A model generated the notes under the pieces. It did not search any database, was not told the DNA's origin, and saw only the letters and a list, made by a program, of their open reading frames with translations. DNA of 64,000 bases, from the NCBI GenBank assembly GCA_029931535.1, contig JAQPZY010001523.1, positions 102,501-166,500 on the forward strand. Direction: 5' to 3'. Below are positions 1 through 13,557 of the stretch, one piece after another. Position numbers and translations under genes: made by a program. Within the stretch, counting starts at the first letter, position 1; every line of letters begins with the position of its first letter. The DNA comes from Margaritifera margaritifera (taxonomy: Eukaryota > Mollusca > Bivalvia > Unionida > Margaritiferidae).

Positions 1-1154
1 GGTCATGTGGAGGCGTTATTCTGATCATCTAAATATATACTGCATCAAAAATTCATTCACTTTGACTACAAATGCATTCATTTATTTTTGAACAGGTGAA
101 CAAAAATGAATATTTATTATAAGTTTTTCAGCAGATAACAATTACAACTCTGTAGAATTCCCTCGCAAAATGACGCTATTTTTCACAGGTGATAGTTACT
201 AACACTTCTGTCTTATCTGTCTTTGAGTGGTTGATCTCATATATTTCGAATCATAATAGAAAATGCTTAATAGTTTTAAAGTATTAGTACCTTGCATCAA
301 AATTATGCCATTTTGTCAGGGGTTTTCCAGAGTTGCAAAGTTCTATCTTCTGTCATTGTCATGGTGAAAATAAATTAGGGATGATGCTGTTGTTAGAACT
401 TTTGATAACATTAGCAATGTTGGCGCTAGCGATCGCTAAAATCACCAAATATGATTAAGATTTTCTGATAGTGATTCATTTTAATAAAAAGTACGTATTT
501 GGCGAATGAAAATTCAAGGGATTGTACTGTAGTCTGCAGATTGTTTGCCTTATAGTCGATAGGTCCGCTAGTGTCACGTATTTTCGAGGTTGCATAATTG
601 ATGCAAGAAACTAAATTTCTTAAAAAGACACATGCAGATGTGCTTAGTTTTGCAATAACTGAAACTTTCATCTGTACGAAAAATAAAAAGAAAAAGAGCG
701 GGGATTATGAAAGAAAATAATATTTAATGATAAGTCATTACAACTTGCTCAGGAGCCAAAGCCAGAATGGAAAATCCAGAGTTCAGTCTTTTTTCTGGTA
801 CACTAGATAATCGAACATCAGTATGTTTTAGGGCAAAATTTGGCAACTACTTGGGAACTTCTAGAGCAAGTCTAGCATTACTATTTAAATTAGTCATCAT
901 ATTTTAAGAAAATCCGGAAGATGTCCCAGGATGACCAATCAGACTTGTAATTTAAATATGGTTTCTAAAATTCAGCCATTTGCCGCCGAGTTTCATACAC
1001 TCTATCCCGTCAAAGGGAACTGTAGTAATTCACAACGGGTGGTCAATAAACAGTGTTACGTTCGTCAGCATTGAAACTATTCTCACGTTTGTTTTGAAAT
1101 TATTCCTAAATCTCACACACCTACTCTATCTGTATTATGTTTTAAGTAAATTCG

Positions 1155-1268
1155 ACATGGACATATGCATAGAAAATATGAAAATAATTCTACATCAAAA
1201 CTTGGGCTAATAGCGACATATGCATAGAAAATATGGAAATAATTCTGCATCAAAACTTGGGCTAATAG
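1155..1268 (+). repeat. Tandem duplication, two ~57 bp copies
   Basis: Two adjacent copies begin with gacatatgcatagaaaatat and end with aaaacttgggctaatagc. They differ at only a few bases, which suggests a recent duplication. Confidence 0.85.
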
Positions 1269-1707
1269 CACAGAAAAATATAAAATACCAGAACCAAATA
1301 CATAATTTTAAATAACAAGGAAAATAGTAACAGTAAAAGCTCCTTCTATCTCAGATCTGCCATATCAAACATATGACAAAGTCAAGCAATTTCAAATTCG
1401 TTGTAAATGTATTGCTGTTCACAGTGTCTCTGCAAGAAGAAAGGTCCAAATCTATGCATGTATGTTATTGTAAATTATGTTGATGTTTTTATGACAATAT
1501 ATTTACTCCGAGAGCTAAGAGATTGTTGGTTTTTCAAAACGATTGGAATAAAGAATCTAGGATATATTGGGAATATATGTCTTCCTGTGTGCACTTATGG
1601 GCAAGTGATTGTGTGTGTGTCTGTGTGTTAAATGAGTTAAAAAGTGTTAATGCAAAGGTTCGTTGTGCCTTCTAACTATAACTACTTAATATAACTACTT
1701 AAAGTAA

Positions 1708-1710
<3 letters not shown>

Positions 1711-1763
<53 letters not shown>
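1711..1763. repeat. (TA)n microsatellite
   Basis: Uninterrupted TA dinucleotides followed by a short (ATC)n-like tract at 1768-1790. Confidence 0.95.
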
Positions 1764-1767
<4 letters not shown>

Positions 1768-3058
1768 ACATCATCATCATCATCATCACCATCGTCGTCA
1801 TATTCTCAGTTTTGTCTTAGGAACAAAACATGTACATGTTATCAATAGTGTACAATATGCGTTATACATTAACGCTATGGCGTACTTTAATCATTCATAT
1901 GTAATCTGAGCATATATTGAATACTTCATGGCTCATTTGAAAATACTTACATTTTTTGCTTACGTGGCTTGAAACCTCGGTGAATACTCCGCAAATTTGA
2001 TTTTAGATACGCTTGTAAATATATACATCATGTACAAAACTTATGCATCAAAATTAGGTATGTATGTCAAACTATTATAATGATATCCGTCTTTGTTTCT
2101 ACCTATATGAATTTCCTGATGGACGGTTCCAGTTTATTGATCGTATAAATACACTATTGCCAAGATTCGTCCCATTTTAAACGTTCTAGAATAATCAATT
2201 CTAACCTTCAAATGATTAAACTTAAAAAATGCTGCCTTTCTTAAAATTATTGAAATAGGTTCAGTTCAAATTAAATTCCTTAGCTAACATCTACGAAATA
2301 GTGGGTAACTATTCTACTACTTCCGGCTTCAGAGTAGTTGCTGTCTTCCGTGTCCTCCAGTCTAAAAGCATATATATGCATACACAACACATCCCGAACA
2401 CACTTATTTCTAAGGTTCAAACTAATGTGGAACAGGTTTCATGGGATCTATCTCCTGGGTAAAGGCCAAACGTTTTAATTAAATGAATCGCCTTTTGTGA
2501 AATGTTTGCGTTTAGCGCTTTGCTTCTGGCCTCCTTCTTCCGTTCATCTTATGCACTTTATATTCTATCTAGGGTCATGATAAATGATGAGAGGTCATCT
2601 GTACTAGTGTTTCATACCTTCCACAAGTAGGCCACTCTCTTACATGTATTTCACGCTTCACCTACTGGTTTTGTGCTTTGTGTCTAAGGTCACTTTCCAT
2701 CCACTATGCTTGGTAGAGTAATGAAAACACTGGCGAAACTAGGTGCATGCATTTCTAAAAGTAATCCATGTAAACCACAAGAGTAGGTCACTGTGACTTA
2801 AATTTCATGCTCTAACTTTTGTTAATTAAGCTTACCTCTAAGGCATTAGTCCTGAATTACGATCACCTTCCACTACATCGTAGTGGCAACCTATGTAATC
2901 AAAGGTAACATCTTGTACTAATTTTAGGTACTACTAAAAAATATTTTAGTGCTCTCCATTCTACAGGAAAATAATCAAGAAAGAGTGATAAAACTTTGTA
3001 ATGTAATTTATATTAGAGGTGAAAAATGTTCGCCTAAAAACATTATTCTTCAAACCAA

Positions 3059-3059
<1 letters not shown>

Positions 3060-3092
<33 letters not shown>
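3060..3092. repeat. (GT)n(GA)n microsatellite
   Basis: A GT run passes directly into a GA run. Confidence 0.9.
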
Positions 3093-3093
<1 letters not shown>

Positions 3094-3967
3094 TTACATA
3101 CCCATGACATCTGATGACATATGATGCACACTTTATTCGATGTAAAGGTGCCTACCTCTCAGCGATTGTCAACATGTACACACGTAAGATTTCCATTACT
3201 GTTCATTCTACCCTGAATATTCTTTTTCAAAAGGGTTCATAGATGTGTAAAAGTGTTGACAAGAGTCCATTTAAATTGAGATATAAACAGAGTTTAGTCC
3301 TTTATGTAAAATGAATATTAATCAGTTCAGACCTATACTATCTGGAAGTTTAATGACCTTTTAAATTTATAAACTGCCCCACGTTGAATTAAAGTATGCT
3401 CGATAATAGAGCTCTTTATATGTACTGAATGAAACGTCAAAGAGGGATTAGCCTACAGCTTTTAACCTGTCCTTAAGATACGACTGCCTCTTTAAACAGT
3501 GCTTGCCTTGCTCAAAATTTGTGTGTGCAGAGAGGAGAAGAAAAAAAAGAAGGGGGGGGGGATTGGAGCCCTCAAAACACATGACGTATTCTTTGGCCGT
3601 AGATAAGTTTTGTGGGATAGAAATTTTCGCCACTTATGTTGATGAATCAGTTTTTTAACGATCAACGCTGCAACGCAGAAGACCATAAATTAAAGTGAAC
3701 AAAGTCCACTGTGAGCTGTTTTAATCTGAAGCTAAGATCCTTCCCCCACCCCCACCTTTTACCACATTTTCCTTTTAATCTAGATTTGCCCTGCTTCACC
3801 TTGCATGCTTCAAATTTCGCTTTTATGTACTTAAGAACAGGACAATATATTAGTTTAGTTGCAATGTCGAACCTAGGTTAGCTCTTGTTAATTTATATTC
3901 TACTGTTGACGTACTTCGCTGGAACTTAATTGGACTGAAGACACCAGACATTAAGACAAACTCGGTC

Positions 3968-4073
<106 letters not shown>

Positions 4074-5801
4074 ATAATAGTTGTTTGATATTGTCATAAT
4101 TATATACATGCAAATACGAGCCCAGCTGTGATTTTTGAAAAAGCTCAGTAATACCTTATTTTAATGGGGAAATTTGTTCTGAATTTGGTGATTGACATAA
4201 ATGCAATTAAAAGATTTTTTAAGACGTTGTAATAATATACCTGATTTTCAACATAAATGTTTATCGGGGATAAAATGGAAGTGTTGTTTGAATTCACTGG
4301 TAAGCAATCTTAATTTGTGTTATTTATTTGCTGGAATAGATAGCATATATGTGAATCGTTTAATATATTCATGTCTGAAAGTTTCATTTATGCGAAAACT
4401 GTCCCTGAAGATAAAGCCACCTCATCACATTATCTTTAAGTTTCTGTTCACTGATTTGCAGACAGCCGGTGCTCTGTGACACAGCCTTAAATACTGCTAG
4501 ATGTATGCATAATTATCTTTTATTACAGGAAAACGAACGACAAGAATCTTTACATATGCCCTCAGTGATTTATTTGAGTATTAATAAAAAAATTTTTAAA
4601 ACTATTCAGTTACCACAATCAAATTTTCAGTTCGCAATTTCACGTCTAATACTTAACTAGTATTTAATTTCTTGCCATAAATTTTCCATGATAAAAAAAC
4701 CAAAGGTACTGAGAGTCTCGAACATCGGAGATTCAATTATATAGGTTTCCAAAACTAAATAACCTCGTCAGACGTACACTTGTATTTGTTTTGCACATTC
4801 GAGTCTTTAAGCTGTTTTAATTCAGCAAAGATGATTTTAAAAATATATAAATAAATATAATTTAAAAAAACCCAACAACAACCAATAGAAAAGAAGATTC
4901 AAACATTATTTGGTGGGTGGGAAGAAAAACTAAGAAGTTGTGAATCTGTACAAGTACAAATCAAATTATTTATTCCTTTAATAATTCAGATCAAAGATTA
5001 AAATTCGCTATTTCTTTAAACCACTGCATCCTTTGAGGGCATTAAGAGTACCAAATGTTGTAAAATAAATATAATTAGCTTATTAATTGTAGTATAACTA
5101 ACTAATTTTAAAAAAACCAAGCTATTTAGTATATGGTTTACCTTATCAATAAATACCTTTTACGACTCATATTGTCAGGATAATTACTTATGCTTTCATT
5201 CAAATACATATACTAACAGATTAATCACATATCTTCGGGTATTATCTTAATTTCTGGAGAAAAGAAAAGAAAAAAACCTCAAATCCATTAGGGTTTTAGT
5301 ATGCTGAAATTTAGTACCTTCGCCAGAAAAGTGCTAACCATGCATGTAACCAACCGTAACTTGCCCCGAATGGGCACAGTATGAATTTGTCACGTGATTG
5401 AATATTGGTCTCTAATGTCACTTTTCGTAATACATTCGATGTGTTTTTACGCCTAGTCGAAAGGTCAAAGAACGTGCGATTGACCGTCAGATGACTGGAC
5501 AATTTTACGAATCGGACTTCTGTGACATGTTTGCAGATGTTTCTGTTGAAGGGTAACACTAACCTTCATACTTAATACAGATGTGCTAATTAGTATAATT
5601 TCACATGTAGTATTGCCCTTTTGTCTGATATCGGGATAAAGAAAGCAAACTTTAAAGTCCAACAGGTTTAGGAATAAATGGAACATGGTCAACAAATACC
5701 TTTCAAGATGTAACTCTACGCTTCGAATATAGTTTTGAATTTTGTTTATCATACTTTTCAAGACGAGAAATTTCGCTTTAAAAACTGACACTACACTGAA
5801 C

Positions 5802-5807
5802 TTTATT
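5802..5807 (-). terminator. Candidate polyA signal of myosin light chain gene
   Basis: AATAAA read on the minus strand, about 450 bp downstream of the stop codon at 6255. It is a motif match only; other sites are possible. Confidence 0.3.
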
Positions 5808-6254
5808 ACGCATCGACATATATCTTAGGATGCTTTTCTTCTTGTTAATTGCAGCAATATTGCTATAAACCAATTAAACATCTGTTCCTAATGATTCAAC
5901 CGTAGAGTAAATTTATGTCTTGAAATCAATATGAAGTTCCTGTAGATATTATTACAGATATTTTCAAGACTGTTGGAATAAGTAGAAAAATCCTGTACAA
6001 AAAAAAGAAGGAAAAAAATAAAAAAATGCTTACATATATGACCTTGTACGTTTTCCTGTAACATAGATTTACCTATCATTCTCTCCTGAACTTCATAAAA
6101 GAAGGCTAATTATTGTACAAGGAGTATATTCATGTCTATCACAAATTGTTGGCCCCTTGAGAAACAAATACAATTGTTTAAAATGAATATATGTTTCAAG
6201 AATATTGAAGGTGTCCATAAATATTATTTCATCAAAATGGACAATCAGCTCTCA

Positions 6255-6475
6255 CTAGTTGGTGGGTTGTGGCGTCTCCTCGTTCGGCTTGACATTTGGC
6301 AGCCCATCGTCGTCTTTCTCCTTGGCGCCATGTTTCAGAGTACGCGTGAAGTCGATGTAATCAAACAGCCCGCTTTGAATCGGAGCTCCATGAAACAAAT
6401 CATCGACCATTTCGTCAGTCCATCTATCTCCCATCGTCGTCAGACATTCACGGAGGAATTCCTCACCCAGCTTTC
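6255..6475 (-). CDS. Myosin RLC last coding exon (residues 115-187)
   Basis: The acceptor TTTTAG lies just before 6475. The first two bases complete Gly115, whose first base ends the previous exon. It encodes the C-terminal half, including [13 protein letters not shown] and [15 protein letters not shown], the conserved end of the fold. About twenty extra residues ([19 protein letters not shown] and so on) follow, then the stop at 6255-6257. Confidence 0.93.
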
Positions 6476-7066
6476 CTAAAATATACATATTAAAAGTACA
6501 CGTCAGTATTAAAGGACAAGAAACACTAATTTTCATTTGTCCTAGAATGAATATACTAAGTGAAAGGAAACATACAAAAATTTTATTTCAATCTACAGCT
6601 CCGTTTTAAAGCTATGGCCAATTAATTTAAAACATTTACGTCTATAGTCAGTCTGGGCAATACGAGAGTTGCCATGAAGGATACAGTTGTGCCGTTACTA
6701 AATCAAATCCGGTCTATCGCCGATACATTGGTATTCGCTGTTCAAAAAAGTTTATTCTGGAATTGTCGAAAACAAAAATCATAGAGAACGACGATGCTAA
6801 ACTATATAGTAAATAATAAAGATGAATTTAGATTATCAGGATAACACAAGGAAACAATTTATAAGGCTGTAAAATTTGTGCGACCTACATTGGGAACCTA
6901 CTGCTTTTCATAACGGTAAGATAATTATTACTGTTTCGTTATGTAAACTCAAAATTTTATCAATATACTGCGAAGTACTGCTGAGAGGTGTATGTTTAAT
7001 ATGAAATCAAATTATATCCCAATTATCTAAAAATTTACAAAAGTATACCAAAAATTCCAGTCACTT

Positions 7067-7099
<33 letters not shown>

Positions 7100-10000
7100 G
7101 TGTGTGTGTGTGTGGACACCTCTGGACCTCCAGCTATTGAAAACTGGCAGGCTTATGAGGTGACCCCCATTTATCCGAAAGTCAAAAATGTTTTTATATG
7201 TATTTCTCCCTCCCCCTCCCCGAGGCTGGCACTCCTCTCCTCTGGCATTGCACCGTTTGGTTGGTTTCCTCGCCCATTTTAAATTCTAAGTGATCCTTGC
7301 CAGGGATGGATCTATTTTTGTCCTTTCCATGGCTGCATGTTTTTGTGTAACATTTGTTGTACATGTGCTATTTATCCCTTAATATGTGTAGCTGTCAGGA
7401 CTTGCGTTTCCTAATATAAAATTGTTTTTAGTTGTTTATTTATCAAACATGTATATGTATTGTAAAGTTTGTTTAATTGTGAGAATATAAATTTTCAACT
7501 ATTGCAAGCTACGCACAACTTATTATTGTACTTATAACGTAGTCTGTTATTTGCCTATATATGTCATTTGTATACAGTATTTTGTCCCCGTGGTATTGAC
7601 CATAATGGGTTTTCAGGTCTTGTATTATTTTGTTTTGTGCTGTTTCTGTTTCTTTGCACTCTGTTATGACATGCTTTTTGATTGTATAATCCCCTTTTAC
7701 ATAATGGGCATGGTGGTATTTTCCTTATGATGTGTCTGTTGAAAGCTGTTTCCCCAGTCAACCAAACAACGTGCAAATATGTATACGTCGTGCTTGGTAT
7801 TCACATAGACTTAATTTGTCCCCTTTTCTTCCAAACCGAAATCCATTTTACATCTAGGTTTCGGAATTCAACTTTTATACAACTGTTTTTTTATTTTTAT
7901 TATTATTTATTATCTATTGCTTTTATTACTGAGTATGTATATATTTTTTGCTGCTCACGTGAAGATCTTTTTCTTAAAAAAAGTTCTAAAAAAAAAAATT
8001 TCTTATTCTATTGACTATATTTGCTTCTTTTTTTAAATTATGGTATGGGATGCTTAGTTTCTCTCCCCCCCCCCCCGGTTGTTGTTTTTCAGTTTGTATT
8101 TGTTCATAATGTTGTTGCTGTCGTCGTTCATTTCGGGTGTCTTCGTTTTGATGTTGTTGTTTTTGGGTTTGTTGTTTTATTTGCCTTTACTGTTCTATGG
8201 TTATTTCGCTTTTTCCTAGTTCATCCTGTTCTGATATTCCCCATATGTACGCTTTGGTACCTTGTTTCCGAATGGGGGTGGAAGTTTGTGATATTGACTT
8301 TTTATGAAGAGGTGGCCTCTTATAGCTTGTGCTGTCTTTAGTACTTTTTTCCGTGTCTACTTCGGCCTACAAAGTTTGTGCACTTTTTTATGGGTGGTGT
8401 TAGTGGAAGAAAAGAAAGAGTGTGTATGGGTGTCATTTACTCTTGAATCTTCCTTTTTTTCTCCCATCGTTATATTATTGGACTGTTCTTCATTTTCACT
8501 TTCTGGAGGTGAATCTGCCACCGTTGAAGGCTCGTATTCCTCCATCGGGTCTTTTGTATCTCCTTCCTCGAAGTTTGGTTCTTCGCGGATGTAGTCCTCT
8601 TTACTTTGTTTTGGGATTCGCTTTTTCTCCTGTTATGTTCTTTCAAGATCTTTTTTTAAATTTCTTTTCTTTCCAATAGCTGTGTTTTTTTGTTTTTGTT
8701 TTTGTTTTTGTGTTTGTTTTCATTGTGCCGAACTTGGTAGTTGTCCCATTCTAGTGTATTGGACAGTTGTGGGACGTTCACCCCTTCCATTCTCTACTTC
8801 TATTTCCCTATTCTTTTCTGTCTGATCTTCATCCGATTGCATATCCCCTGTTATGTGTTCAAGTTCTTCCACAATCAATATTGGGGGTTTCCTCGACGCT
8901 TGGGCTGCAATTGTTGATAGTTTTGGCTGGTTTTATTAATCTGATTTGTGCAGTCCTCAGCCATATGAACCATTTGATCATATCTGAGGCATGGTCTATG
9001 GTGTATGCATCCAGCATACCATGTTTTCAGTAAGAACTCCATCATATAGAAGAAGGTTGGGAGCTGTGTTTTTTTCCCCTTCTCTATCGATTATCACAAT
9101 TCAAACCTCCGTTTGGATGGTGAGGTATCCTTTGAAAGTGGACATCCTGTAGCTCTTCACCGTGAACTTTTGTTTTCTAATTAATGAAGAAGTTCCTCCA
9201 TTGGAATTTCTACAGGTAGGCCGATGATATGAACGTCAATGGTCTTGCGTTAGATAACCCTCTATATTGGGGGAGCCCTTTCTACTTGTATTTGCTTTCC
9301 CCTTACCTCTGTTGGTCTAGTTGGGAGTAGGACTTTATCTTCCTTTGGATAAAGAATACATTTTCCCTTACCGCCATTTTGTAGTGCCATGATCTCTTCT
9401 GCAGGGATCCTCCGTGTCACAAGTGCGTTGAGAACCACGGCGGGTATGAGGCGTTCATTAAAATCAACCTTTTCCAGGTTGAACAACTGGCTCTCTGGTG
9501 GTCTTTGAGCAATTAGAACCCACTCACCCCCATTGGTTTTAATTTCCGTGTGGAAATATATGCTTAGTTTTGTCCTTTCCATTTCAAAGCGTCAAATAAA
9601 TTAATACAATTAGTCAAAAAGAAGCACAAGCAAGCACGATGTGAATACCAAAAGCAGCAAAATGCGAAATAAACAAGATTCTAAAAGGCAGAATAAAGCA
9701 TAAATGGAAAAAGAACAAACAAATGAAACAAGAATTTTCTTTCCTAGAGTATATAACTCTTACCTTTCCTACGGCACGGCATGCCCGTAGAGTGTGCGTA
9801 CGGCATGGCATGCCCATAGGGTGTGCGTATGCAACACGATCCTATGAATCTATATGGAAAGTTTCACGTACATAACTATGATCGGTATCCAAATGAGCGA
9901 GACGTTTTTCTGCAACTTTCCTTCTACCCTCACTACATGTAGCTTGCTTCGGAGGCATTGTACCTGTCACTTTCAATTAACTGATAATTCAGTGTTCTCT

Positions 10001-13000
10001 CTAGGCTCATTTACCATCGCAGTTCCAATACGCTCATTTCAGCCCGCGATGCTTTTGAACCCACCTATATGCTACGCACCCGTGCCGATATGCTTTTATG
10101 TTTCCCTCTAGCCTTTTAAAGTTATTGTGTTAAATAAGCATTGTCACCTAATTCCAAGCCCTATCGCTCGAATGACACCTTTTCTTTTTACTTCTTTGGT
10201 ATGTAATTAAGATAATCCGGGATAATACACACTCGCTAAGCCGTAATCTTGTGTACCTGACTTGACTCGACTGCCAGAAATTAAATTCCTAATTATATAA
10301 TATCCGCCCAAAATTCGTCAATGATCCATGAATAAAAAAATTTCAAAAAATAGTGAAAAATTTCATTTGCGTAGCCCAGCCAATGACTCAATCGCTGTAA
10401 CCACGTCAAGTACTAATAAAATCAATAATGTTATCCAATATTGTATCCTATATAAAAAGGACTCCTGTATCCTATATAAAAAGGACTCCTGTATACAAAT
10501 AGGACTCCTGCTGTGGAAAAACTTGTCGATCTTGGACTGTAAGGTATTTAAGTGGTTGCCGTTTAATGTTCTGCAACAATTGTGGTGGAGCAAAATAATA
10601 AAAGTTTTAATGTTATTTAAAGTTCTAATAGTAATTCATCAATATTGTAAACATCTTAAGTGAAAATATGCAAAAACAGACGCTTAAAGTGATAATTTTG
10701 AACATTATATTTTGAACTTTCTACACTCACTTCTCCCTATTTTCGCCCACTTCGCTCTATTCTGGCTGGAAAGAGAATCCATTTCGCCCAAATATCAGAG
10801 TCTAGCAGGACCCTGAATTATTAACGTAGACTACTTCGATTTTTTTATATCCCTTGCTACATTCATTATAGTAATTTCTCCCCGAAAGTCAGTATAGTAA
10901 AGGACGTTTTTATGCCTCTTTTTTCAATTCTGATTGGAAATTGGGCTCAATTTCAGCACCAAAACAGGCCCAGAAAAATCCCTTGAACTTTCCTTTAAGG
11001 ACTATGACTTGAATGTGACAGTAAAGAGACTGTAGTCACTGTAGTGAGTTTTGGCATGAAAACATGATATAAAGGAAATAAAGAATATATGTAATTTCAT
11101 TTATATTTCATTGACTTTTTTCACTTTTATGATGATAACGGGCGTATTTGAAAACATTCTGTGACGATACCGCTCGTATACCCCGATTAAATACAAAAAA
11201 AATTATGGGGAGATCTCTGCAACTGGTATCCTAATCGGAATGGACTAAGCGAAGTCAAGGTACGGACTATTACTGTTTTCACAGGTGAAGAGCTTGCAAT
11301 GTGGCAAGATCCTATGAATTGGGAAAATCGTCGACTTTGGAAACGAAAGTGAAAAACTATCCTTTGCAAGTTTGCTAAAAAGCAAAACGCTGGAAAAATT
11401 CGATTTTTCTACATATTTTACATTTAATAAAACCGGTTTGTTACAAGCAGTTCGTTTTCCTTTAGAAACAGAAGGCATGGTCTAGCAAAACTGGAAAATT
11501 TCGTTTCCTTTAACAAAACTAGCGCGAACAAATGGCAAATGATTTTCAGCATCTGAAGGAAATAGAAAGGGATTCTAAATATTGATAAATGGACATATAA
11601 TCTCAATGTTCTTTCCATGTGACCATGACAATAATCAGATGGGCTTAACCAATAATAACTGACCCTTAGAAATTTTCAAATAGTCTGATGAAACACCAAA
11701 TACTCAGACGGTAGCAGGTAAAATGTTACGTGCCATTCGTCGTAATTGTTACTGTCACGACAGTAGTATTATATCAAAGATGGATACCTCAGCTAAACAC
11801 ATGTGCTTTTATTTCTCATGACAAGGCATGAGTGCACGATCTGGCATCGTCATTTGACAGTAGCAAGCTTTCTAAAATTTTTGACTAAATTTACTTGTGC
11901 CATACTCTGCATATGACGAAACTGGAAACAGGAAAAGAAGAAGGTAAAGAAAAAGAAGAAAAAGAGAGGACGGATGCATGGTCAAAATGGTAACCTATAT
12001 GTCTTAAATCTCTTACCAGTGTTTTTCTCATCGAAGCAAGCAAAGGCATTCCGGATGACGTCCTCGGGATCAGTGCCGTTCAGTTTGTCCCCAAATAGCG
12101 TGAGAAACATGGTGAAGTTGATTGGTCCAGGCGCCTCGTTGATCATCGCCTGCAGGTAGTCGTCATGTGGATCTTTACCAAGGGAGATCATCACATCTTG
12201 CAGATCGTCCTTGTCTACGTAACCATCCCGATTCTGATCGATCATGTTGAAGGCTTCCTGTTCATTAAGAGAAACGATGTCAAAGATGAAATATTTCTAT
12301 ATCTTTATTCCAGAATAAAATCCACGTGTATATAAACCACCGCAATCACTCAATGATTTTAAAGGAAGACTTGATGCATATTGGAAAAAAAATCACCCAT
12401 TAAATTTTCTCCAGATTGTTACTGGGTTAAAAACCTGCAAAATGTGCAATCTGGCGACTCCACCGGTTAGGATAAAACTATGAAAGGTAAGAATTTTCCC
12501 GTTGGTGTACCAATCAGAGCTCCTCTGATCACATCGTAATGACACCTTTTTATGTCATCGTCTGGGTAGTATCGAGAAGTTAATGTAAAAGAGATATAGT
12601 CCATGGAAGGTCAGGGAACCAGGAATTATACCTTATAATCTCTATATCTCCTTAACTTATATTTTACTGAGTAGGTTAAATGTTTCCTTCTGCAAATATC
12701 AAAATGATTATTCCATGTTTGTATTATTTATTGCTAATGGATAGGTCACAAACAAAATGAATTATAACACTGACAGCATGGACAAGTACTTCCACTTTAT
12801 GATAATGAAATCCTTCTGTATAAATAGATATATGGATGTTCTTACAAGAGTGTTCATTTGATGTGAAGTTTATTAAACAAGCTCAATAATATTATATACC
12901 ACGATCTGCTTACAGGGCGTGGTATATTGTATTATTCAACGAGATTCATAAATTTCATATCAAATGAACACGAGTTTAAGATTCTGTGAATCACATCATG

Positions 13001-13547
13001 TTACGGACTTTACAGTACTCAATAACGTTACATTATGACGTTGCTAAGTGTTACCTCAGAGTGTGGCAAACGATGATATGATGGCATGACGCCAATAAAG
13101 GTGCGCGTTATGTAATAAATGCTAATTGTACACGGTCTCTCGTTCCAAACTTAGAAAAGAAAAAAAAAATGGAAGTTTAGTGGCAAGCAGCAGTTTCATG
13201 AAACCTGCGTGCTACACATTAGCTACATTCTCGTTATAATATACACATTAGAAATATGACCGCACCACTTATTAATTTCGAAAGCAATGTCAGAGCTTCC
13301 ATATAAAGCTTTTACACAGCGAACGGAAAAAAGAATTTTTAAAAAGCACACACATATAAAACTCTGATTTATTCTTTTCTTTTCTTCTGTTCTCTTATAA
13401 TTTCAAGTGGCAATATAATGCCACGATAGATCTACAATCCCTGACCTTAAACTCCTGAATCTGGGCTTGATTAAACATCGCGAATATATTGGAGGTCAGC
13501 CGCTGGGTGCGGGCCCGGTGTTTACGTTTTGACTTCATGCTGGACAT
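6255..13547 (-). CDS. Myosin regulatory light chain, non-muscle/smooth type (gene span, three coding exons)
   Basis: Coding exons are 13446-13547, 12017-12257 and 6255-6475, joined on the minus strand to give 187 aa. The product is the regulatory light chain that binds the IQ motif of the myosin II neck and switches actomyosin activity when phosphorylated by MLCK or ROCK. The N-terminus has a basic stretch and then [11 protein letters not shown]. Its Thr18-Ser19 pair falls at the same residue numbers as the phosphorylated pair of vertebrate smooth/non-muscle light chains. The first EF-hand loop at residues 41-52 ([12 protein letters not shown]) keeps its metal-binding acidic positions. [27 protein letters not shown] and [11 protein letters not shown] are family hallmarks. 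The scallop-type striated-muscle light chain has a different N-terminus and lacks the TS pair in this context. At 187 aa it exceeds the usual ~172 because of an acidic, Pro-rich C-terminal tail. All junctions are GT-AG and in phase. Identification is very sure; the paralogue name is not. Confidence 0.95.
7070..7112. repeat. (GT)n microsatellite
   Basis: GT repeats interrupted by (ATGT) units, in the last intron of the light chain gene. Confidence 0.9.
7564..7860 (-). pseudogene. LINE ORF2 C-terminal remnant
   Basis: Minus-strand reading gives [20 protein letters not shown] followed by CPLCKRG. This resembles the post-reverse-transcriptase end of LINE ORF2 proteins, where a CPxC motif precedes a His/Cys pair. 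The frame then breaks, and continuation needs a shift. It lies downstream, in the same orientation, of the ORF1-like remnant at 8357-9582, as expected for an internally deleted LINE. Confidence 0.4.
8357..9582 (-). pseudogene. Decayed LINE ORF1 (Gag-like) with broken zinc knuckle
   Basis: The 9582-9262 frame gives a 106-residue N-terminal piece ([20 protein letters not shown] and onward). Similar protein-like stretches continue through several frameshifts and stops. At 8991-8950 the minus strand reads [14 protein letters not shown]. This fits a CCHC knuckle (C-x2-C-x4-H-x4-C) with the second Cys changed to Tyr. A Lys-rich tail and a Glu/Ser-rich end (8545-8357) follow. It sits antisense to nothing else and lies within the light chain intron. 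I judge it a dead retroelement; the clade is not determined. Confidence 0.6.
10441..10515 (+). repeat. Short tandem repeat with ~26 bp unit
   Basis: The unit tatcctatataaaaaggact is repeated twice, and a third copy is partial. It is intronic for the light chain gene. Confidence 0.8.
12017..12257 (-). CDS. Myosin RLC middle coding exon (residues 35-114)
   Basis: The acceptor CAG is at 12260-12258 and the donor GTAAGAG starts at 12016. The exon opens in phase 0 with [12 protein letters not shown]. It contains the divalent-cation EF-hand and the [12 protein letters not shown] segment, and ends one base into the Gly115 codon. Confidence 0.95.
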
Positions 13548-13557
13548 CTTGAATGAT
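13446..13557 (-). CDS. Myosin RLC first coding exon (ATG at 13547)
   Basis: Ten bases of 5' UTR follow a TTTTTAG acceptor; translation starts at 13547. A second in-frame Met lies three codons on. The first is chosen because it puts the TS phosphorylation pair at residues 18-19, as in vertebrate homologues. The donor is AAG|GTCAG. The exon encodes 34 residues ending QAQIQEFK, in phase 0. Confidence 0.92.

Noticed and set aside
5311..5791. Two overlapping minus-strand frames of 82 and 108 residues
   Set aside because: They have no recognisable domain and probably fall within or just beyond the light chain 3' UTR.
10441..10515. Repeated ctatataaaaagg motifs resembling TATA boxes
   Set aside because: They are part of a short tandem duplication inside an intron, with no gene start nearby.
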